Positions 56,431-64,000 of a stretch of DNA of 64,000 nt are shown piece after piece. A program made the position numbers and the translations under genes. The DNA comes from Papio anubis (taxonomy: Eukaryota > Chordata > Mammalia > Primates > Cercopithecidae), in contig NC_044977.1 in the NCBI RefSeq assembly GCF_008728515.1, positions 168,873,139-168,937,138 of the forward strand, read 5' to 3'. Within the stretch, counting starts at the first letter, position 1. Every line of letters starts with the position of its first letter. Under the pieces are notes generated by a model. The model did no database searches. It saw nothing but the letters and a program-made list of their open reading frames with translations, and was not told the DNA's origin.

Positions 56431-56858
56431 TGTATTTGTCTGTTCTCACACTGCTATAAAGAAATGCCTGAGACTGGGTAATTTATAAATAAAATAGGTT
56501 TAATCAATCAGCTGATGGTTCTGTAGGCTATAAAGAAAGCATAATTCTGGCATCTGCTCGACTTCTGGGGAGGCTTCAGGAAACTTACAATTATGGAAGA
56601 AGGAAAAGGCAGAGTGAGAAGTCTCACGTGGTGGGAGCAGGAGGAAGGGAGCAAGAGGGAGGTGTCACACACTTACACACTTTTAAACAATCAGATCTTG
56701 TGGGAACTTTATCACAAGAGCACCACTAGGGGGATGGTGCCAAACCATTAGAAATCATCTCCATGATCCAATCGCCTCCCACCAGGTCCCACCTCCAGCA
56801 CTGAGGAATTGCATTTTGAAATGTGATTTGGGCAGGGACACAGATCCAAATTATATCA
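56431..56858 (-). repeat. MaLR 5' LTR (MST/MLT type)
   Basis: 428 bases, given strand TGTATTTGTCTGTTCTCACACTGC ... CCAAATTATATCA. Longer than the THE1 LTRs in this window, and it includes GACTTCTGGGGAGGC and GGGAGCAGGAGGAAGG blocks. An older grade than THE1. Confidence 0.9.
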
Positions 56859-58095
56859 CCATTTATAATAAAAAATATTAAGTAACAGAGAATAAATCTA
56901 ACATAGATATGTAAGACCTTTTCAAAGAAAACCATAAAACTTTACTGAGAGACATTAAAGAAAAACACAATAAAAGTAAAAACATATCATGCTCATGGTT
57001 TGGAAGATGCACTACTATGAAGGTTTCGATTCTCTCTGAATCAATTTAGAATTCAAGAGAATCCCTATCAAATTCCAACATGTTTTCGTGGAAACTGCTG
57101 TCTCTAAAATTTATGTGGAAGTAGAAAGGGCCAGGAACAGCCAACACAGTTTTGAACAAGTCACATGAGATGGAAAGACTTGTTCTTCAAAATATCAGGG
57201 CCTATGATAAAAAGCTACAGAAATTAATTCAGTGCATACTGTACAGTGGTAGTCAATAGACCCGTGGAACACAATAGAGCACTGAGAAACAGACCGATGC
57301 TTATTTGAAATCCTATAATATGGTAGGGATGGTTCTGCAGGTTGTTTGGAAAAGAATCACCCTTTCAAAAACTGTGAAAAATTGAATGAAAACACTTTTA
57401 GAAGACATTATAGGAAAACATCTTCCTGTCTTTTGGAGAGGGAATGATTTATTACATAAGACTTAAAGAGTACTAATGATAAAGGTAAAAATAAATTTAC
57501 TTACATTAAAACAGCCACACAAAGACACCATAAAAAAAATAAAAAGTCAACAAACAGAGTGAGAATATTTCTAACACATGTGGCTAAAGAACTTGCACTT
57601 AAAATACACAAAGATTATAGACAACTAAATTTTAAAATGAGCAAAACAGTTGAATAGGCTTTTCACCAAAAAAGAGTATTGCTACAAATAACCAATAAAC
57701 ATATTTAAAAAGTGCTTCACCTAATTAGTAATTAAGAAAACATCAGTTTAAGAACAATGAAATATCACTACTCACATAATATTTAAAAAATGAGACAACC
57801 CAAGTGGTGGTAAGGATGTAAAACAAGAGAAGTCATAGACTGCTGATGACAGCATAAATTGATGCAAGCACTTTGGAAAACAGCTTGGCACTATCTAGAA
57901 AAAAAATGAGGATACAAATAGCCTAAGGCCATACAATTCCACTTATCGCTAACTCTGTGCCAGGACACATGTATACAAATGTACATAGAAGCCTTGCTTT
58001 TAATAACCAAAAGTGGAAACAACAAAATTGTCCAGGAGCAACAGAATAAATTTAGAAGAACAAAATATTCATACAGGGGAAAGGCATGGGAAGCT
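56859..58095 (+). pseudogene. Old L1M ORF2 fragment
   Basis: GAGAATAAATCTAAC, AAGACCTTTTCAAAGAAAACC, TTTACTGAGAGACATTAAAG, ATGCTCATGGTTTGGAAG, CCAGGAACAGCCAACACAG and CAGTGCATACTGTACAGTGG belong to L1 ORF2 downstream of the reverse-transcriptase core, in sense. It runs to the terminal TTTAATAACCAAAAGTGG. The 5' part that should lie left of the MaLR is absent. Confidence 0.87.
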
Positions 58096-58099
58096 GGTG

Positions 58100-58380
58100 G
58101 AGAGGTAAAAGATATAATCAGACTAGGTGATACATTCTCAATCAGGGTGATATTGCCCTCAAGGAGATAAAAATTGGTTCTTGGAGGTGAAAAAAAAATC
58201 TATTCTTTTTATTCCTAAAGCACATATATACTATAAACACACATGCAATACACTAACCAATGTAGAGTTTATGTGTAGGTATTAAAATTTCATGGGGGAC
58301 AAGGGGTGGGGAGAACAATGTCTAAAGAGGCTTCTTAAAAAGGTAATAATGCAAAATGGTTGAGGGACACTTGAGTAGGC
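58100..58380. repeat. Unclassified interspersed repeat
   Basis: GGTGATATTGCCCTCAAGGAGATAAAAATTGGTTCTTGGAGGTG, AAATTTCATGGGGGAC and TAAAGAGGCTTCTTAAAAAGG feel like a known MER-class repeat, but I cannot name it. Confidence 0.4.
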
Positions 58381-60980
58381 AATGAATGAAGCAGGGTGGG
58401 GCCAGGGTCTAGAGGTCTGGATGGTGTGAGTTAACAGGACTATTTATTATGGTGGTTGATGCAAAGGAGTAAGTGTGGCAGAAAGGATGTGGCTTCATAA
58501 TCATTTAGAACCAGATAGGTAATTAGTTCCAGTTATCATCCCAAGTATTTAACTGAAAGTTTTAGGATCTGCTCAGAGGGCAGTTTCTCCAACAACTTAT
58601 TGAGCTGTGTGTGATGCTCTAGAAGTGGGTCCAGCTCACAGAGGACAGGATGTAATAGGAAAATCATTAGCATGTGCTTCCAGGACCCACAGAAATCGTG
58701 TGGAAGGATTTGGCCCAGGGCACCTCCATACTGAACTACATAATAATCACTAGGGCTGTGAGCTAGTGTTGGATCCAATAGGAAAGATTTGTTTTATAAA
58801 GAATGCTAGGGGTTATCATGAATGCAGGATTGCATCCCCCAATTGGTATCTTTGAAAATGAAGAGAAACAGTGTGGCTAAAGTTGGTTAATGATTTAATT
58901 ATTTAGTCAAAATAATAATCATAAAATAGACAACTAGAAAAGTCATTATAGTAAAAGCCAGTGGGAAGTATAATTTAAAGAAGGGCTCAGAGTGAGAAAA
59001 CGTTAAGTAAAGCTTGAAGTAAAATGAAATGGTGAGCGGTAACACACAATGAATAAAAGAATAGACTCACAAAATAGTCAAGCCAGAAGAACTTTTGATG
59101 ATAACGAAGCCCATAGCAATTAAGTGACTTGGCTGAGTCAGGAAGCCAACCAATGGGGGGCTGAACCCTTCAGGCCTTCTTCTCTGGTATTTCTCCCAAT
59201 AAACTATGCAGCCTCTGAAGGCACATTTTCATTTTGCCTTCGAATTATTAATAGAAAAATCCATTTTCCTTATTTATCTTTCAATTTTTCTATTGAACTT
59301 ATATCTTCAAATTATTCAAATAAGCTACTTTAAAATCACCTTTCAAAGAATAACTGAAAATTGTACTTACCTGATAAGCACACCAAGATATTGGGAGCTT
59401 TGAAACCATGCCCACAATTCTCACAAAAAAAAAAAAAAAAAAAAAACTTTGGACTGATAGTTATTATAAAACAATTATAATAGTTGTTATAACTATTTTA
59501 CTATAATAAAACATATTATATTTCCTCAAAATTCAAAAAAACTCAGAAAAATAGCTTGTTAAGGAGCGTTAAAATGACTGAAGACTTCTCTCTGAATTAA
59601 ACAGTGTGTGATTATTCTCCTGAATAATTTACATAGATTTAGGAAGAATGTATTATTTGTTAGACAAGGAAGGAGGAATATTAAGTGGTATTAATCTTTA
59701 AAACAGAAACTAAGCAAGGATGCAGCATCTGTGAATTAGAAACCCAAACCAGAGTTGATAAAATGTTTACGCTTAAACTTTGATGAGCCTAAGAATAACC
59801 AAGTAAAGGATACAGATTTAAAATGCATTATTGAGTAGAAATGAAAACAGAAAAAAAAAATTCAAGAGTTGTTCTTGTAGTTGTCACTGCTGTTACAGCA
59901 TTTTGTTGATGATGGGATGTAAAATAAAAATGGTACCTAACAGCAGATGGGACACTTCTATTTATCATGGCCAGAGTCATCAATAATCGTGCTGTGTCAT
60001 AGAAAAAGAAAATATCGATCACAGCCGTCAACTCTGAAGAAAATCCTCAACATAGAATTAGAGGGTCCACTGGGAAAATCTAGGCTCCTGCTTTGAGGCA
60101 GGTGAGGTCTTGATAATTCCTTTTGTACATGAGATAAAGTGCCCATCAGTGGTGTCTCTAAGGTACCATAGGTACCATTAAACATCATAACACCAAGAGA
60201 AGCCAAAGCTTCATAGTTACCTTGTTACCTGTTGACTTGCTCTGTGTACATTATTGAACCTCATACCATTTGCTGCATTGAGAATTTTTTTGCCTACATT
60301 GAAAAAAACATATTAAGAATTTACAAAATCAACAGTCATTTTTGGAGCATAACTATGCATCTTATGTTACCTGTGAATTTGTTTTATGTGTAAAATAAAA
60401 TTTAATGCCAACAAGAGACAGCATGATATGGCCACCGAAGTATCTATCATTGTCAATAGTCCTTGGACAGTATGTTAAAGGGAATCCTTGAAAAAGTCAG
60501 AATTGTTCCACTAAACGTGTAAAAAAAAAGAATGTTAATAATAAAATAACTAAATGCCAAATTGTTATTGTTTCCTTCTTTAAGAAAATTCCCAAGATGA
60601 ATTACCTAAAAATATTTGCAACCACTAGGATAGTAAGAAAAGATTTGTGGCCACATTTCACTGTCTTTTGTGGACTGTTAGGAATTAATCAATTTCTTTG
60701 AGTAAAATCTGCCTGCAAGACCTCAACGACTGGAACGTCTGAGTCAGGGGGTGTTCAGTTTTATTAAATGTCTGATGGTCTCAGGTTTGAAAACAAACCC
60801 CATTCAGGTGCTGGTTTATTATCTATAGCTCCTTTGAGTGAACATGTATTTGTAGTCACCACTGTGAATGTCAGTTATCATCACTTTATTTCTCAGACAT
60901 AAAAACAATCCCAACTCTTCTTCTGGAACCTACTTTCTAGAAACTAAACCTCTGGCCTCAGTTTATTTTCTATTTCAAAC
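58381..60980. other. No assignable gene or repeat; A(22) tract at 59427
   Basis: About 2.6 kb of mostly unique-looking sequence. The 80-codon antisense frame at 58536-58778 has no domain. A pure A run of about 22 sits at 59427-59448 without a recognisable SINE attached. Bases 59100-59150 (GTGACTTGGCTGAGTCAGG) might be MIR. Confidence 0.35.
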
Positions 60981-61318
60981 AGCTGGAAACCATCATTCTT
61001 AGCAAACTATCACAAGAACAGAAAACCAAACACAGCATGTTCTCACTCATAGGTGGGAACTGAACAATGAGATCACTTGGACTCGGGAAAGGGAACATCA
61101 CACACCGGGGCCTATCATGGGGAGGGGGGAGGGGGGAGGGATTGCATTGGGAGTTATACCTGATGTAAATGACGAGTTGATGGGTGCTGACGAGTTGATG
61201 GGTGCAGCACACCAACATGGCACAAGTATACATATGTAACAAACCTGCACGTTATGCACATGTACCCTAGAACTTAAAGTATAATAATAATAAATAAATT
61301 TTTTAAAAAAAAGTCAAA
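60981..61318 (+). mobile_element. Short L1PA 3' end
   Basis: Starts AGCTGGAAACCATCATTCTTAGC in the ORF2 terminus, runs through CTCATAGGTGGGAACTGA (ORF2 stop) and a G-rich tract with a doubled GGGGAGG unit. It has two copies of GACGAGTTGATGGGTGC, and ends with (AAT)n and A. Very similar to the end of the L1 at 48-54 kb. Target-site duplication not clear. Confidence 0.95.
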
Positions 61319-61599
61319 TGTAGAATCTATTGCCACTGTGAGTATTCCAGTTAGCTGAAAATTTTCTATGCTCTGTCTACTTTTAAACGCTAAAATGTGA
61401 CTTAGAAATCCAAAGATTCTACCTCTACAATAAAATTATAAATTTGATTTTACCAAAAGTTATATATGTATACTTATTTGTCACAATAACATTGTGAAAT
61501 AAAGAAGGGTGTCACTACTACTGAAACTCAAAAAGGTTAAGTCATTCTTAACCTTTGGGAATTGTTCTCTCACAATTCCCATTCAACCTGTCAGTAATT

Positions 61600-62130
61600 C
61601 CTGCTTCCTCTACTTCCAGAATGAACCCAGAATCCAACCACTTCCATGGGTAGCCACCTCCTGAAACCCTCCATCATCTCTCACCTGGATTACTACAATA
61701 GCTGGCAAATGGTGTTCCTGTTTCAAGTCACTTCTTCAATCAGTAATGAAAGCATCTATTTTTAAATGGGCACCAGATCTTGTTACTCTTCTGCCAGAAC
61801 CCTGCGGTGAATCCTATTTCACTTAGCATAAAGGCTGAACGCAGCCCTGACCATGATGACAAGGCCCCACTTGCTCTTACCTTCTATATCTCTCATGGTT
61901 CACCTCCTACTTGTTCCCCTTTGCTCACTTTGCTACAACCACCCTCATCTGCATCCTGTTCTTCAAACATTCAAGGCATGTCCCTGATTCAGTTGCTAGG
62001 AGCTGGCTCTACCTGCTGCTCTTGCCTCAAATGTTCATGTGGCCTCTTTCTCCATCTACTTGGAATCACTGAGCAGTCCTTGCCTTCCTGGTGAAACCTA
62101 CCCTTACCATCTGTTTACAATACAACTCTA
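61600..62130 (+). mobile_element. L2 LINE, ORF2 end and 3' region
   Basis: CTCTCACCTGGATTACTACAATAGC, CAGATCTTGTTACTCTTCTGCC, AGCATAAAGGCTGAACGC, TGACAAGGCCCCAC and CTTGCCTCAAATGTTCATG parallel the L2 order (CATCTCTCACCTGGATTACTGCAATAGCC, TGATCATGTCACTCCCCTGC, CTACAAGGCCC). The 104-codon frame 61780-62094 is part of it, not a gene. Confidence 0.78.
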
Positions 62131-62133
62131 GCC

Positions 62134-62255
62134 AGGCACAATTGTGTACACTTGTTCCTAGTTACTTGGGATGCTGAGGTGGGGGGATTGCTTGAGCCCA
62201 GGACTCTGAGTCCAACTGGGGCAACATAGTGAGATGTCATCCTTAAGAAACATAA
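62134..62255 (+). mobile_element. Free left Alu monomer (FLAM-like) inserted in L2
   Basis: GCCAGGCACAATTGTGTACAC, CTAGTTACTTGGGATGCTGAGG, GGATTGCTTGAGCCCAGGA and GGGGCAACATAGTGAGATG make a single diverged Alu monomer with no right arm. L2 resumes beyond it. Confidence 0.82.
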
Positions 62256-62261
62256 ATGTTT

Positions 62262-62475
62262 TTCATGGCAACTTACCTAACACTCTCTTGTCTTGATTCC
62301 TCTATTTTGTAAATTATGACACTTATGATTTTTTGCTCTCAAATCGACCCCCCACCCTCTCTTAGAATGGAAGCTCATGAGGAAAGAATTTCTATCATGG
62401 ATGTATCCTGATTACCTAAAACAGTTCCTGAAACACATCACACTGTCAATAAAAATCAGTTAAATAAATAAATGA
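62262..62475 (+). mobile_element. L2 LINE, 3' terminus
   Basis: CTCTTAGAATGGAAGCTCATGAGG, GATGTATCCTGATTACC, AAACAGTTCCTGAAACAC and CAATAAAAATCAGTTAAATAAATAAATGAAGG follow the L2 3' end (GAATGTAAGCTCCATGAGG ... CAATAAATATTTGTTGAATGAATG). Confidence 0.78.
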
Positions 62476-63785
62476 AGGAAACATACATGAGAGCTCAATC
62501 GTGTATTTTTTTTTCTTTGTTGCTACTGTTGTTTTGTTTTCCTGACTAATTGGGTTAGAACAGTACTCTTAGGCTCTGGGAACACATTTACTTGGGATTA
62601 GTCATATGACCCAGTAGGCCAAGAAATAACTGAGAAAGTGAAGAATATCCAGTTCCCTGAAGTGGTTTGTAAAAATCTAACAGGTTAGGATATTCAATAT
62701 GTGCAATGTGGTGCCGAGTGTAGCCATGGTGCCTGGATTAAACAGCATCAGAAAAAGACACCATCTGTCCCGTAGAATAATGTGAAGACAGAGTAGAATG
62801 GAAATTGGTGGCAGGTCTGGGGTTTCATTAAACGTGTCAGTCAGGTAGAGATAGGAAATTGCGTTGGCCCAGACCACATTGCTCATCACATACCAAGAAA
62901 ATATGCTGAGATACTTCTGGTCAAATGGCTCTGCCTTCTCCTGGGTTAACAGGGAACCCCAGGGTCACAGCTATGGAAAAAAAATGGGCAGTAGTAGCCA
63001 TAATAAAATATTGGGAAATATAGACTGGTTATACCCATTGTGATTCAAAATTAACAATGCATTGCCATTTATTATAACACCTCAAACCAAAAAAAAAAAA
63101 AAAAAGGAAAAGAAAAGAAAGAAATATTAAGATTACGTTTCTATAAAAAATTCAGGGAACCCTGCATTCTAATTATCATTAGAATGATATTTAAAGTCTC
63201 TCCAACCCCCGGCTCTTGAAAATATTTAAACAGAATTTTCCAGTGTATTCCCTGATTGATTTTTTTCCTTGAAGTTGAATTAAAAAAATGATCATTTGCC
63301 TAATGGAAAGGCATGACCATCTCAAATCAGCTTACATAATGCTTATAATCAAAAGGATGTCTTTCAAGGTTTAGAAAATACTGTAAAATGGATTTTTGTG
63401 CTGGCAACACCCTATAGATATTTGCTTAAAGGGATACTGTCTCAGTGGAATTGACTCTATTCTAATGCCAACATCTTACTTTAAGCAGACACATTGTATT
63501 GCAACTCTTTACTTACAAAAGAATCAGGGGGAATAAAATTATTTAAGCATGCCACTTGGTTTCAGCAAACTACATAAAGATGTACCCTAGAACATGAGCT
63601 TGTAATAAAGTATAGCCTTGCCATTTGTGTGAAATCCTGTCTAGTCTTAAAATCTGGCAAATACAAGGCATAATTAGAAAATGTGCCTGACTATTGGGAA
63701 AATGAAACTCATCCAACTAGACTTAGTCAGATTGTTTGCCCCATATTTCAAGCAAAGAAATATTTCAGATTCCATCATAAAATAA
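62476..63785. other. Unassigned; holds a 71-codon antisense frame and an A-rich tract
   Basis: The antisense frame at 62889-62677 continues open upstream to about 62955 and is hydrophobic, with the look of membrane segments, but I recognise no family. An A run followed by GGAAAAGAAAAGAAAG lies at 63088-63122. No repeat consensus otherwise. Confidence 0.3.
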
Positions 63786-64000
63786 TGTGCCCCTCTGGGA
63801 TGAAGCTTCCAGAGGAAGGAACAGGCAGCAATCTTTGCTGTTTTGTAGCCTCCACTGGTGATACCCAGGCAAACAGGATCTGGAGTGGACTTCCAGCAAA
63901 CCACAGGAAACTCCTGCAAACCTGCAGCAGAAAGGCCTGACTGTTAGAGGGAAAAATAACAAACAGAAAGGAATAGCATCAATATCAACAAAAAGGATAT
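63786..64000 (+). mobile_element. L1 5' UTR, running off the window
   Basis: CTGGGATGAAGCTTCCAGAGG, CAGGCAGCAATCTTTGCTG, GGTGATACCCAGGCAAACAGG and GAAAAATAACAAACAGAAAGG are the 3' half of a primate L1 5' UTR in sense. Compare GATACCCAGGCAAACAGGG at 49.2 kb. The rest of the element lies beyond base 64000. Confidence 0.9.

Larger units (their letters stand above)
54518..56858 (-). mobile_element. MST/MLT-grade MaLR element with both LTRs
   Basis: Antisense element: 3' LTR 54518-54893 (truncated at its outer end), internal 54894-56430, 5' LTR 56431-56858. The LTRs share GGCATCTG(C)-type, GGGGAGGC(C/T)TCAGGAAA, CAATCAGATC(C/T)TGT and GGGATGGTGC blocks. The internal part is homologous along its length to that of the THE1 element at 18046-19602. 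It is inserted in an old L1 ORF2 that continues at 56859. Confidence 0.9.

Noticed and set aside
59427..59448. A(22) run as the tail of a SINE or processed pseudogene
   Set aside because: No Alu, L1 or gene-like sequence precedes or follows it and no flanking duplication was seen.
61780..62094. 104-codon cysteine- and serine-rich frame
   Set aside because: The sequence is L2 LINE in sense; the composition comes from the pyrimidine-rich L2 3' region.
1..64000. CRISPR array, operon, phage or bacterial defence system
   Set aside because: Alu, L1, MIR and MaLR content shows primate nuclear DNA; no regularly spaced repeats or bacterial gene structure are present.
1..64000. tRNA, rRNA or snRNA genes
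   Set aside because: No cloverleaf-type sequence with intact A and B boxes outside Alu or MIR, and no rRNA or snRNA motif was seen by eye; a covariance search was not possible.

Overview
This window is primate nuclear DNA with no intact host protein-coding gene, tRNA, rRNA or CRISPR array. It is AT-rich and built largely from interspersed repeats. Two features point to an Old World monkey rather than an ape. The youngest Alu (17112-17410) has the form GAGATCCAGCCACTGC where human AluY has GAGATCGCGCCACTGC, plus GGCTCAAGCC and GGGCAAGGTGG. Both young L1 3' ends (54.3 kb and 61.2 kb) carry a tandem copy of GACGAGTTGATGGGTGCT. The assignment rests on remembered subfamily features.

Layout. 0-10 kb: old LTRs (MLT1 type), a MIR, a truncated AluY, and a 5'-inverted L1 (8.3-9.85 kb) with matching target-site duplications. 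10-16 kb: one AluS, an antisense L1 3' end, a microsatellite and much unassigned sequence. 16.3-27.9 kb: a very old sense-strand L1 into which at least six younger elements are nested (a Tigger DNA transposon, an Alu, a complete antisense THE1 provirus-like element, a composite L1 that may carry a 3' transduction, a solo MST LTR and a twin-primed L1). 28-30 kb: an L2 split by an MLT1-type LTR. 30-39.5 kb: a MIR carrying a short inverted copy of DNA from 2 kb away, an MST LTR, a near-perfect hairpin, a minisatellite and L1 3' ends.

39.95-44.94 kb: an antisense class I endogenous retrovirus with two LTRs, a gag remnant and, in the same orientation, about 0.7 kb derived from the spliced host gene RRBP1 (ribosome-binding protein 1). 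The piece has no poly(A) tract and a deletion of about 1 kb of cDNA. This is the most unusual object in the window: either an ancient gene capture by the retrovirus or a degraded retrocopy.

45.3-48.3 kb: older L1 pieces and an Alu. 48.34-54.52 kb: a full-length but dead L1PA-type element whose 5' UTR, ORF1 and ORF2 are all recognisable; nonsense mutations, frameshifts and two altered endonuclease residues disable it. It abuts a second antisense MaLR element (54.52-56.86 kb) that lost its outer LTR tip exactly at the L1 tail, which suggests a deletion at insertion. 57-64 kb: an old L1 ORF2 fragment, a short L1PA 3' end, an L2 with a nested Alu monomer, and the 5' UTR of another L1 that runs off the window.

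No genes here work together. The biology is a record of successive retrotransposition. Family names come from recognising consensus motifs by eye; subfamily names and boundaries are approximate unless target-site duplications are quoted.
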